Origin: Niebla homalea
Lineage: Eukaryota > Ascomycota > Lecanoromycetes > Lecanorales > Ramalinaceae
Length of the DNA: 64,000 nt
Direction of reading: 5' to 3'
NCBI GenBank assembly: GCA_019925105.1
Contig: JAHGAU010000049.1
Span: 1 to 64,000 of the forward strand
In this document: piece by piece, positions 30,509-42,281 of the stretch
Numbering within the stretch: the stretch's first letter is position 1
Layout of the letters: every line of letters starts with the position of its first letter
The notes under the pieces: model-generated
What the model saw: the letters and a program-made list of their open reading frames with translations, nothing else
The model's database searches: none
What the model was told of the DNA's origin: nothing
Position numbers and translations under genes: made by a program

Positions 30509-31929
30509 ATGATTGTTTACTTCTTTAGCGTTCCCACCCGCCGTCACCTTACCCTCACCGCCGCGGTGACGGTAGATAATAAGCGTACCGAAAACCAAGA
30601 CGAAACAGTAGGTTTTACTGCTAATGAAATAGGCTCTTTTAACCTTATTTACTAATTTATACTGACGGCTACCTGCTCCAACTAATCCTTCCTCTAGCGG
30701 TATGTTTGTTACAATACTATCGGTGTCGCTGTAGTACAATTCGCCGCCTTTTGCTAAAATATCCAATTTGGTCTTACTCATAGCAATTCTAGCATAACTG
30801 GTTACAGCCGAAACCCCGGGGGTTGGGCAATTGCAATAGATACATCTGTAAAACTTTTCTCAACACCCACGTTGCGCTTAAGATTAGTTAATACACTATC
30901 TTTATAATCTACGTTAAGTTCTTCACAGATCTCTGGCGAAATCCGGTTGTCATAAGTCAATAGTACTTTGTCGTCAATATGATCGCAACTCCTTATACGT
31001 TTAGGCCGGCTTATCTCATTATGTTTAACCTTGTCCACAAGCTCCGTTTTTGACTTAGATATATGGAGCCCGAACCGACCCAGTAGGTTATTAAGCAAAC
31101 TTTTAGATACTGCTTTTTCCACATCCGACTTAGTATTTGATTTAACGTCATATATAGCTTTTACATAACCGTCGAACACATTAAAATTTTTATGAAAGGT
31201 ATAGCCCGCCCACCGCCGCGGTGTCATGCACAAATATGCTATAACCCTGGTCCGATGCGAAGCTTAGCTCTTCGCTAAAATATCAACCATCCCACTCACC
31301 ATTTGCCATAAAAACACCGCGATTCGTCCTAGTTGGCAACAGCCCTAAATAACTACTATTTGATTTAACGCTACAGTAGTAAAAGCCGAAGAAATCCTTT
31401 ACATTTTGTATGTCACTACATATAGAATCCTCAAATATAACTGTAGTTCCAGGCAGCGGATTTAAGGCAGCATATGGATACAGGGAGTTGACATCATAAT
31501 AGTATAAATCCTCCCCATAGGGCTTATATACCTCAGTGATACCCCCAAAATAGCTTTTTCTAATATCGTCATATATCGACCGTTTATTGATTAGGGGTAT
31601 ATTATCGGAATAGAACTTGCTTAAATATATCTTCATAGCTAGCGACGATATGCTTAAGGATCCGGACATTTGCACTTGATACTTCCGATAAATATAATCA
31701 CTGAACTTACCCAGAACCTCATATAAAGATTTGTTGTCCTTTTCTAAGTATTTAATGGTTTCTTTCTTAGTGTCCCAGTCAGATGTGGGTATTAAATTGT
31801 AGTAGGTTTCTCTCAGTTGCTCTGCCGTTATCCCTTGCTTTTCATCTGCAGGGCTAAGGTAAGGTAAGTTATAAAAAGATATGTCCGGCTTGTGTCCAAT
31901 ATAAAACAGCCTGTTTGCCTTAACAAAAC

Positions 31930-32025
31930 TGTCACCGCAAAGTGCCGCCACCCTCTACCCTCCTACCCGGAACCCCCCTACCCTCCGAGGGTGGAGGGGT
32001 CCGCGGGTGGAGGGTATATGTTGAA
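31930..32025. repeat. Composite GC-rich insertion in the polymerase pseudogene
   Basis: It comprises CACCGCAAAGTGCCGCCACC, then repeated CTACCCTCCTACCC, then the CCGGAACCCCCCTACCCTCC type hairpin closing GGAGGGGTCCGCGGGTGG. It separates two well-conserved polymerase segments and changes the frame. Confidence 0.75.
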
Positions 32026-33128
32026 AACAAGGGGTAGGGACATGTGGTAGGAAAACATATCCTTTCGGATTTCCAAGTTATATGTGTAGCCTAGCTTATC
32101 TAAACTATGATTTAATATATTATAGCTATCTACAAGTTTAATGTGGTACTTTCCTCTCTTTATGGTAAAGGACATAATTAAACCATCTTTAGCAAATATC
32201 TCCGTGATATACCTATGTTTATGTACATTAGCTCTAACTAAAGTAGCTAAGATAAAAACGATGTCATAGCCCCCCAAATTATGTACATAAAATGTGTAGG
32301 CGCGGCGCCTAGCCCGAATATCTAGAGCTAAGCAAGTGGTCTATGCTTGTTAATACTAAATCATCCGCCGCAAGTCCCGCGGCGTCTGAATTTAACGTTT
32401 TATCAATATATCAAGTAGAAATTCCTCATCTTTTAGTAAAATACCCAACACAAAATACCTTAGATACACCGTTATCCAAATAAGTTTCCAAGTCAAAAGT
32501 ACCAATTAAGGGATCAGGGATACTCAGCTGATTATGCAAGTATGTTTTGGTTGGTACCTTAATGTGGTTAAAATCGATCTTTATAGAAGTAGCCACATTA
32601 GAACTATTTACGTCAATGGTCTTAGTTATATTTCCGGTAGTTCTGGTGAATTTGGTAGTATTAACCTCTCTATCAGACAATTTTAAGACATGTCTACCAT
32701 CCAAGGTAAAAACGTTAATATCGTGTCCCCGCAAGTCCCGCCACCCTCGGAGGGTATGGGGGTTGTAAAATAGCCTATTTATAGTTACAGACTTGTGGGT
32801 AAATACACCCTTTTGTACTTGAGTCTCAAAACCATTACATACATAGGATAGAAATTTAGCAAGAATCGTATCTGCTGGATAACAAGGCAATACAGCTTAA
32901 CTTTTACCACCTTTATCTATTATGAAGGATAAATCGTACCATCTAGTAACATAAGCTTTTCTTTACATATCTTATCAGGTACCCGCGGCGGGTAGGGCTT
33001 ACTACAAGCAATTACAAAAAGCCTAAGTCAAATACACAGCATTATGTATATAAAACGTATAACTATGATATTTACTTGGTCTATATAATAAATAAGTGGA
33101 ATGTAACGTGTTCGGCCTTGCTTTTTTA

Positions 33129-33193
33129 CACCACCGCCGCAAGTCCCGCCACCCCAACCCAACCCTCGGAGGGTAGGAGGGTAGGAGGGTAGG
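33129..33193. repeat. GC-rich element, inverted relative to the copies at 40915 and 41440
   Basis: CCACCCCAACCCAACCCTCG and following AGGGTAGGAGGGTAGGAGGG are the reverse complement of the elements at about 40919-40968 and 41441-41476. Copies therefore exist in both orientations. Confidence 0.75.
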
Positions 33194-33345
33194 CGATAAG
33201 TGACCATACTTATAAAAGTGTAAACGTATTCAGTAAGGGGATTCCGCTTAATATCAAACAATGTTCCTGTTACTAAACGTTTAGCCTCTTCAAGCCTTAA
33301 GGAAATTAAAGTTTTACCTACCAAGCTATTGGCTATAGATAACAA

Positions 33346-34307
33346 TGGAGCTTAAGTCAAACTCTTAAGGTTTAACCACAGTATCTGTATAGCATAATTC
33401 GGAAATTAAACGCCGCGGGACTTGCGGCGGCAACAGACCCTAAACAATACATCACCCGGAACCTTCGGGTTTATCTTAGAAAGTTAGTGAAAAGGTTACA
33501 TATAGTGTAAACTAAGTCCAACACAGAGATTTCGACATTAGTAAATATCATGTTACAACAAATATTTCAGTTTATTAGTAGATTATGTTTGCCGTGGGAC
33601 TTTGCGGCGTATACAAAAAGATTATTGTAGTTTTGCTGATCCAATTGACGCGGCGGGTGGGGGGTTCCGGTGACGGAGGGTTTCGGGTATAATAAGTAAA
33701 AAAGGCATATTGCCCCACATAAGTCCACGTACCGCCTCGGGGATATGAGGCGATAAGTAAATATACTATATAAATCTAATATTAGAGATAGCGCCGCGGG
33801 ACTTGCGGCGAGCCAAACATAGTAGATATGATCTATTTTGCCTTAAGATTGGCCAATAGTACTAGAGTGTATACAGATGTATAATTTGGTTTATATTTAA
33901 CCATTAGGCTAAAGCACTTTTAGCCCCTTTCTTACTCTGATTGTATATATAAACATGATGATATGACTACCCGCGGCGGGTATAAGAGATATTAAGTCAT
34001 TTGGTGCTATACTATTTGGTGGTAGTTCTAGATAGCGGTGCCGTGTGGTCAAAAACAGTCCCCGCCGCGGGGGTCAGTTTTAGTTAGATATTTCTTTAAT
34101 AACAACGGGGCCTTTTCAAGGGGAAATAGCCTGTATGTCAACAAATATACTCACATTTCGTAAGAGTTATGCTAATAACTACACTTTTTTTTACAAACCG
34201 GGACCCGGGCAAGTCCGGCGCCGATAAATAACTTAAGGGTTAGTGCTTACTATTTGGCTATTTGTAGGTAGGTTGCTTACCTAGATAAGAAACTAAGTTA
34301 AACACGA
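33346..34307. other. Spacer between the polymerase pseudogene and nad1
   Basis: No gene is recognised. About ten GC palindromes are present, including near 33411-33429, 33590-33610, 33650-33690, 33791-33810, 33967-33981, 34060-34074 and 34198-34222. Polymerase gene sequence upstream of its first recognised fragment may have decayed here. Confidence 0.6.
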
Positions 34308-36409
34308 ATGTTATATACACAAGTCCCAACTCTTACATCTATTATAGAAGTTTTAATTGTAATTGTGCCCGTTTTGTTAACGGTTGCCTTTGTAACAGTT
34401 GCTGAAAGAAAAACAATGGCAAGTATGCAGAGGAGACTTGGTCCTAATATTGTAGGTGAAAGTAAGAAGTAAGTGCTTTTACTAGGCCTGAATCGTAGTT
34501 ATATACTATGATTAAAACCATCAAATTGACAGGAAAGCCTTAAAGCTATTTCGACTAAATAAGTTAAGCAATGGACTTGTGGCTCGGTTAACAACTAGAG
34601 GTATAGTGAAACAGAAATAGATGTACGAAAGGAAATAGGTAATCTGCAGCCAAGTGCCTAGTTTAACTTGCAAGTCCCGCTCATAATGTGTTTAAGACAA
34701 AACATCAAGCGCGGCGGGATCTGCGGCGAGTTATTATAGATGATTAAAGGGGCCCTTTCCTCTACCAAAGTTAAATAAATAGGTATGCAGTTCATCGACT
34801 AAACGGTGGTTTATATTAATTATTAAGAATAGGCGCGGCGCCTTTGTGGTTAATACTTAAGATATAGTCAGACCCTACTTGAAAAAAGTACAGGTATATT
34901 CTTCTTATAAAGATGCCGATAGCGCCACAACATAAGGATATAACCGTTAAATGGATAATATTTATTATTTAGGGAGAAGGCCCCAGACTTTACCTGTATT
35001 ATTTAAAGGGGAGATTAAACTTTTTCATATATGTGGTTAAAAGGGGAGATTTGTATTACGGAATTCTTCAAGCTTTTGCAGACGCTCTTAAATTATTATT
35101 AAAGGAGTACATTTCTCCTACTCAATCTAATCTTGTTTTGTTCTTCCTGGGGCCGATAATTACATTAGTATTTTCTTTACTAGGCTTTTCCGTTGTACCA
35201 TTTGGACCAGGTTTAGCAATATCAGATTTTAACTTAGGAATACTTTATATGTTAGCTGTATCATCGCTATCCACTTATGGAATCTTATTAGCTGGTTGAT
35301 CTGCTAATTCTAAATATGCTTTTTTGGGTTCGTTAAGGAGTACGGCGCAATTGATCAGTTATGAACTTATATTAAGCTCAGCAATACTTTTAGTTATATT
35401 ATTATCAGGTAGCTTAAATCTAACCGTTATCATTGAATCACAAAGTGGTATATGGTATATTTTACCCTTACTACCAGTAGCCATAATCTTCTTTATAGGA
35501 TCTATAGCAGAAACAAATAGAGCCCCATTTGACTTGGCCGAGGCTACTAAATAAAAAAAACAATATGATTTGGTCTCGTAAAACATTGCTATGCGCTGGA
35601 AAACCTTTATATAAGACAATCAGCAGGAAACCAACGGATAGCCCTTACTCCCCGGATCTGCCGCGGTGATGGGTTATTATCCAAGTAGGATCCTCAGAGA
35701 CTACACGCAATCATTAAATACAAAATTATATGGCGCTATGCTCAAGAAAAGACAAAACAAGACAAGCCAATTGTGTTTAATAAGATATAGTCCAACCCTG
35801 ATGTTTATAGTGAATAATAATTAGATGCAGCACATGTTACCCGCTAAGCCTTACAAGTAGGATAAGCCGGATAAACTAAAACCTTAATTTTTATTTTCAT
35901 ACACATCGGCGAGGGACTTTGCGCCGGTTACTTAGGAATCAGAGTTAGTTAGTGGTTTTATGACAGAGCACGCAGCTGTAATCTTTGTATTTTTCTTCCT
36001 GGCGGAATACGCCAGTATTGTTCTTATTTGCGTTTTAATAAGTATATTATTTATAGGCGGTTATTCTTCGGCTTTACCATATGTACCTGATTTAATATGA
36101 AATTACCTTAGCACATATATAAATGTAGAGGATTACGATCATTATATGCAATTAAATACTACGGCTAGCACTGCTTTATATAGCCCGGTTATAGAAGGTC
36201 TTATATATGGTTTAACTCTAGGGTTTAAGTCTTGTGTTATGATATTCATTTTTATATGGGCTAGGGCTTCATTTCCTAGAATACGTTATGATCAATTAAT
36301 GTCATTTTGTTGAACTATTTTGTTGCCATTGATAATAGGTTTTATAATAGCTTTTCCTTGCATTTTAAGTGTATATCGGCTATTTCCAAGCAATGTTTCT
36401 CTACTATAA
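34308..36409 (+). CDS. nad1: NADH dehydrogenase subunit 1, 3 exons
   Basis: This encodes the complex I subunit at the quinone-entry site. Exons 34308-34457, 35054-35545 and 35936-36409 give 371 residues, the usual length. Segments: [98 protein letters not shown] and [18 protein letters not shown] is Trp in LLAGW, LIWNYL and FCWT. It ends in TAA. It lies upstream of atp6 in the same orientation. Confidence 0.96.
34458..35053 (+). other. Group I intron (GACAGGAAAGCC core type), nad1 intron 1
   Basis: It lies after RRLGPNIVG. Core: ATCAAATTGACAGGAAAGCC near 34519, GTTAACAACTAGAGGTATAG near 34587, GTAATCTGCAGCCAAG near 34639 and GCAGTTCATCGACTAAAC near 34787. The same core type is found in rnl introns 1 and 2. 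Probably subgroup IC; not folded. Confidence 0.82.
35546..35935 (+). other. Group I intron, nad1 intron 2
   Basis: It lies between DLAEA and ESELVSG. Elements: TATGCGCTGGAAAACC near 35590, CAATCAGCAGGAAACCAACG near 35616, GATCCTCAGAGACTACACG near 35689 and GATATAGTCCAACCC near 35782. Strong resemblance to cox1 introns 3 and 13. Confidence 0.85.
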
Positions 36410-36798
36410 AGCTACAACTTACCTTTGAACGCTTTCAGCGCGTTTTATAATATATATGTAAATTGTATATAGCACCTAGGTTTATAATTACAAGAATCCG
36501 GCGTATACCACTCAAAGGTGTAAAATTTTAACAATTAAATTACATGAAAAAGTCTTTATTTAGATCTACAGCTATAGCCTCCTTAATAGCAAGTCTATCC
36601 CTTATGTTTTACTACCACCGCGGCGGTGATATGTTTAGTTCTGGTGCTTTTGCCTCACATTTCCCTTGCAGTGAAGTCTTATCCTATCGTTTTCTTAAGA
36701 ATGATCAAGGAAATATGCAAACTATATACTATGATCTACCTAAGCTTTATGATCAAGGAGATATGCTAACATTCTCTAATATTATTCACGATGGTGGT

Positions 36799-37578
36799 AT
36801 GTCTATAAGTAAAATAGGTGGAGCAAACAGCCCATTAGACCAGTTCTTTATAAGAGAATATATTACTCTATTAATAATATTGCTAGGTAATCTTAAACTA
36901 TCATTTACAAACATGGGGTTTTACTTAACTCTTGCTGCATTTCTAGGCTCTACTCTTAACATAATTGCTACTAACTTTAGAAGGTTAATATCTAACGTTT
37001 GATCTTCAAGTCAAGAATCTATATATGCAACTGTTCACAGTATAGTTATAAACCAGATAAATGCGGTTCAAGGCCAATCATTTTTTCCTTTTATAGCCGT
37101 ACTATTTGTTTTTATACTTACTAGTAATCTAATTGGGATGATACCCTATAGTTTTTCTACAACATCTCATTTTATTGTAACATTTTTTATAAGTTTCACA
37201 GTGGTAATTGGCTCAACCTTCTTAGGTTTTAGCTTACATTTCCTTAAGTTTTTTTCTATTCTTGTACCTTCGGGTTGCCCTTTACCTTTGTTACCATTGC
37301 TGGTACTTATTGAAACCATATCATATCTGGCAAGAAATGTATCATTAGGACTTAGACTTGCCGCCAATGTTTTAAGTGGTCACATGCTCCTTAACATATT
37401 AAGCGGATTTGTATATAATATTATGAAAGCGGGTTTCCTTTACTTTTTTATAAGCTTTATACCTTTGTCTTTTATTATGGCGTTTTCCGCTTTGGAAATA
37501 GGGATTTCCTTTATACAAGCACAAGTATTTTCTGTTTTAAGTGCTTCTTATATAAAAGACGGATTGGACTTGCATTAG
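36799..37578 (+). CDS. atp6: ATP synthase subunit a
   Basis: This encodes the F0 subunit forming the proton half-channels. From the Met at 36799 it has 259 residues, the family length, starting MSISKIGGANSPLDQFF, with SFTNMGFYLTLAAF, SQESIYATVHSIVINQI and SNLIGMIPYSFSTTSHF. The essential Arg helix is NVSLGLRLAANVLSGHMLLN, and the end is SALEIGISFIQAQVF and SYIKDGLDLH. TGA is Trp near 37000. The frame is open upstream to ATG 36544, adding 85 residues that contain a GC palindrome (near 36612-36630) and resemble no atp6 N terminus I know. I therefore prefer 36799, but the longer protein cannot be excluded. Confidence 0.9.
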
Positions 37579-37752
37579 TTATAAAGTTTATACAGTATTA
37601 AGCTAGCCTAATGGCAAACAAGAATCCTCCGCTTTCCGCCTTCCGCCTTACAAGCCAGCTCTCATCAGATAGCTAACGCACAACACTAGGGTTTAACTTA
37701 GTTTAGCACGCCCCCGAGGCGATGCGTTAATATTTTCCGCTATTAATCAATA

Positions 37753-37902
37753 ATGCCTCAGTTAGTTCCTTTTCATTTTACTAATGAAACAATCTTTGTT
37801 TTTTTTATTTTAACCGTAATGGTCTACACATTTTCTAAATATACATTGCCTAGTTCCGCTTGTTTATTAAAAACGCGTGTTATAATTTCAGGGTTACGGT
37901 AA
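37753..37902 (+). CDS. atp8: ATP synthase subunit 8
   Basis: This is a small F0 peripheral-stalk membrane protein, 49 residues, ATG to TAA. It begins MPQLVPFHFTNETIFVFFIL, the family signature, followed by TVMVYTFSKYTLP and a basic tail. One membrane helix spans about residues 10-28. It lies 174 nt downstream of atp6 and upstream of atp9; in many fungi atp8 precedes atp6, so the order is reversed here. It is short and easily missed. Confidence 0.92.
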   Translation: MPQLVPFHFTNETIFVFFILTVMVYTFSKYTLPSSACLLKTRVIISGLR

Positions 37903-38510
<608 letters not shown>

Positions 38511-39400
38511 TTATAGCCTCTTGTTCTCGACGTAGTCCTAGCCTCTTGTTTTTCGATATAGTTATCGGCGCGGCGCGGCGCGGCGCCGGGCCTCTTATTT
38601 TCCACATACACATAGCAACCGTTAATTAAGTAATACATAGGCTAGCTCTTATACATTATTGTTTATATTGACCACCCGCAGGTCCCGCGGGTGAGTGTGT
38701 TTTCCTTGCTGTTCCTCTTGTTTCTTAAAGTTAAAGGTATAGGCTAAGGGGAAAACAAGGCATTAAGACTGTATTAGTATACTAAACATAACTGATGTAT
38801 AAATCTCCGCTTTCGGCTTAGTGGGATCCGATTGTGGTAAATGTTACTTTTGGTTAAGTAAAAAAGGAAAGTCCAATGCCGTATAAATCTATACTTTATA
38901 TTATTGCTTTTGAACTATATAGAAGATTACTTTGGTATTTAACAGAAAATATTTAATGTATAAGTCATATCTTAACATTTTTGTTTAAGAGTAAAATATA
39001 TTATGCAACAGAAATCCAAGATTTGGCATTTGTTTAGATGCATGATTACCAACAGGAACTGGCTTATTTATATATTAGTTATTGAATCTTTATCCAAAGA
39101 TGGTTAGTTAGCCTCTACAATCTATAATAACCTTAAGAAAGCCCTTCGTTTCGCCCCGGCTATAATAGTAAGGCTAAAAAGTTTAGTATTATATAGCCAA
39201 ATGAACTTACCTTAGTAGTATGAATTTATTTACGATTAACCAGTTCTATTGCCTTACTTTCCCTTCCTTTTCAGTTGTTGCTGCGAAACCCCCTACCCGC
39301 CGCGGGTGGAGGGTATAGAGAAAAATTAGAAAATAATATAGGGAGCCGTTTACATAAAATTTTATATAAGTGCAAACCTTATATTTAAACCGGCGATAAC
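38511..39400. other. atp9-rns spacer
   Basis: It holds a tandem GCGCG-type expansion near 38567-38588 and a CACCCGCAGGTCCCGCGGGT palindrome near 38673-38692. GGAAAGTCCAATGCCG near 38868 followed by ACAGAAATCC near 39008 weakly recalls RNase P RNA ends; see findings. No protein gene is seen. Confidence 0.6.
38567..38588. repeat. Tandem CGGCG expansion in a GC palindrome
   Basis: CGGCGCGGCGCGGCGCGGCG followed by CCGGGCC. It is the shorter counterpart of the expansion at 22627-22659, on the opposite strand. Confidence 0.8.
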
Positions 39401-40162
39401 TACAACAAATTGAGTTTGATGATGGCTCTGAGTGAACGCTATCCTAATGCTTGACACATGCTAATCGAACGGCTTGCGCCTATGTTGTGACAAGTAGTGG
39501 TGTACAGGTGAGTACAAGGTTTAGAACTACCTTGGAGTAAGGAGAAAGATCCCTTATAACTTAGTAAAATGCTAAAAAAAGAAACGATAGTTTTGCTCTT
39601 AGAAGTCTATTCCTCGTGTGTGGTAATAGTTAGGTTTTATTACGCTTTTAACTAGCTAAACGCACGTAGTCGTAACTGAAAGGTTGATCGACCACAGTGG
39701 GCCTGAACAAAGCCCACGATGAGAATTACAGCAGTGGGGAATTTTGGTCAATAGTCTAAGGACTGAACCAGCAACTAGGATGAACGAATAGCTACGGCTA
39801 ACTGTATAGAAATATACGGTATTGACTTATGTTAAATAAAGTTCTGGGTAAGATTTTATTATGAAATTTCCTACCCATTTGTCTTGACCAAATTGTGTGC
39901 CAGCAGTCGCGGTAATACACAAAAGACAAGTGTTATTCATCTTTATTAGGTTTAAAATGTACCTAGACGGCAAATCAAGCCAAACACGGGACTATTTTGC
40001 TAGAGTTTCTTATGAGTGGGCTTTAAAGTACTAATGGTGGAGAGATAAAATATTGTTATACCATTTTTCATAATGAAGAGCTATGGCACTGGTTTTGGTG
40101 AAAGCATCCCCCTATGTGAAAACTGACGTTGAAGGACGAAGGCTTTGGGTCGCGAATAGGAT

Positions 40163-42121
40163 GTGCGAAATGATAAGTTTCAATAAGGATTGTATAACTA
40201 TTAATTATTGTGTTTGTAACCGTTAATTTACTTTTGCTTCCGGACCGGGTAATGAAGTAGAATAAGCCGGTTTCTATATATGTATTAGCCTCCAAGTTAA
40301 ACACGTAGATATATATATAGGTAAAGCTCCACAAATGTGATTGATTATACATTGTATTTCATCTTACAATAGCCTACTTAGATATGCATTATGGGTAACT
40401 ATTTTGTGTAAAGCTCTAGGGAAAGTACTACAAAGTTATATTTATATTAAACTATTATAGTATCGGCTTTCTTCCATGGTTAGAGAAATCGAATCAATGT
40501 AATTAAAACTCTGCGTAAACCCCTTATGTTAACTATTGTCCCCGTGGTGGGGTGGGTGTTTAGATTGTAAAGTAAGTGCAATTGGTTAGGCATTTAACGC
40601 GTCCTAGGTTAAGTGAAGATGAACAAATAATCTACAGAGTAAAGTTGAAACCTAAAGAAGAATTTTATTTTTATTGAGGAACATTATAATGCCTATAATC
40701 CGCTAAGCCAAGTTAAACTAAGCTGTTTTATAACTAATGCTAGCAGTGTTTATTGTAAAATAAACTAACGATTAGAGGTAAAAGGATAACGTAAAAAGCT
40801 AATGCGATTTTGTAATGAAATTGATAGGGAATCTACCTAACTTGAAAGGGTGCTGACTTGCGTATAGATGTTTTTAACGATTCTCGGCGCGGCGCCGACA
40901 TATGACCACATTTTAATGACACCCTACCCTCCTACCCTCCTACCCTCCGAGGGTTGGGTTGGGGTGGCGGCGGGTTGTATTTAACTTACTAATCTTTTTG
41001 TCTTGTCTCAAAGTCAAAATCCGACACAGCTAATTTTACAAGTAAAACGCGGTACCCCCCACCCGCCGCGGGTAGGGGGTTCCGGTTGTATAAATATGGC
41101 CATTGTAAAATACATAAGGTTTAACTTAGACCCGCTGCATATCCGGTAGAAAAATGAATACATTGTATACCTAAAGGGTTCTTAAGTAAGGACAAATCAG
41201 TATAGTTAATGTTACAGTTTTCACTAGGCGCGGCGCCTGGCCTTTAGAACGGATTTTACTTTATTAGGTGATATACTAAACAAATTGGAAGGAATTGGTT
41301 CTATACTAATAAGCTTTATGCTCATTTAGCCGTTAATCACAAAACAGGCGTGTTATACTTGATAGAAAATGTGTTTTAGAAATTTGCTTTAATTACCAAA
41401 AACCTATTTGCAATAGGCGCCGCGCCTTACAATTTCTTAATACCCTCCTACCCTCCGAGGGTTGGGTTGGGGTGGTTCTAGCCGTAACATAAAAAAGAGT
41501 TTAAGAACAGGGAGCTATACGATGATTACGTGCTTGACAGTATGTACTTTAAATAGTAAGCTAAACCTTACGCATTCTCAAGATAAAATACAAAATGTTC
41601 TGAATGCAAGTCCCACTGGGTCTTCGACAAGGCAAACAGTTCATAGGTTAGGTTAATAATTGAGTTATAAGGCCCGGGATCTGCGCGGGACTATGCGCCG
41701 ATATAAGTGAAAAGCGGATGTTTCTACATTAACCGGCGCGGCGCCGATTGATAAAATAACTTTATCGTGGAGCATGGCGATGATTAGCTTCTAATAATAA
41801 AAAAGTTAGCTTTTAGTCCTAATGTGCTTAATAGGTCTTCAAAAGCAATAAACGCCAATAAAGTAAGTTAAACCTTATGTATATTATATATAAAGTAAAA
41901 AGGATATAGACCGGTGCGGGCCGACAACAAATTTTTAGAGAATCGGCGCATAGTCCCGCGCCGATGTTAAGGATATACCTTCAAAAGTAAGTATGTGCAG
42001 TACTGTGAATGAAGTAACATAAACAGGCGGTAATCGTTAGGAATGTTTGAGCCGTATGCCATGAAAGTGGCACGTACGGTTCTTAGAGGGGGAAAGCCTG
42101 AAAAGGACCACCTATCTCAAC
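40163..42121 (+). other. Group II intron, ORF-less, rns intron 1
   Basis: It starts GTGCGAAATG after ..GAATAGGAT and ends ..CTATCTCAAC before TAGATACCC. Domain V lies at 42049-42082 (GAGCCGTATGCCATGAAAGT, ending CACGTACGGTTC). No protein gene. At least six GC elements (40884, 40915-40975, 41048-41086, 41226, 41415, 41440-41476, 41733) enlarge it, presumably in peripheral loops. Confidence 0.88.
40915..40975. repeat. GC-rich element in rns intron 1
   Basis: A triple CTACCCTC repeat followed by CGAGGGTTGGGTTGGGGTGG and CGGCGGGT. A near-identical core recurs at 41440-41476, and inverted at 33129-33193. Confidence 0.75.
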
Positions 42122-42281
42122 TAGATACCCTAGTAGTCAAAGCAGAAAATTATGAGTGTTATAAGGTGGACTGCTACGTTTATTTTATAAATGAAAGTGT
42201 AAGCACTCTACCTCAAGAGTAGTTTGGCAACAAAGGAACTGAAATCATTAGACCGTTTCTGAAAACAGTAGTGCAGTATGT

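Larger units (their letters stand above)
30437..33345 (-). pseudogene. dpo: Family-B DNA polymerase of mitochondrial linear-plasmid type, broken
   Basis: The fragments read 33345 to 30437 on the minus strand and together cover a plasmid-type family-B polymerase. In order: a possible N-terminal part (33345-33028); ExoI GTFDLETYLD (near 32490); ExoII FYVHNLGGYDIVFI (near 32275); an exonuclease/pre-polymerase part with SYFGGITEVY; motif A YYYDVNSLYPYAA (near 31490); motif B SLLNNLLGRFGL (near 31090); and motif C YYSDTDSIVT (near 30725). The frame breaks at several GC-rich hairpins (about 31210, 31930-32025, 32295-32315) and the C terminus decays at 30540-30575. Such genes replicate protein-primed linear plasmids and commonly integrate into fungal mitochondrial DNA. 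The opposite strand to all other genes supports insertion. All catalytic motifs survive, so decay may be recent. Confidence 0.88.

Noticed and set aside
40068..40352. Minus-strand frame of 94 codons in rns exon 1 / intron 1
   Set aside because: It is antisense to rRNA and group II intron sequence.
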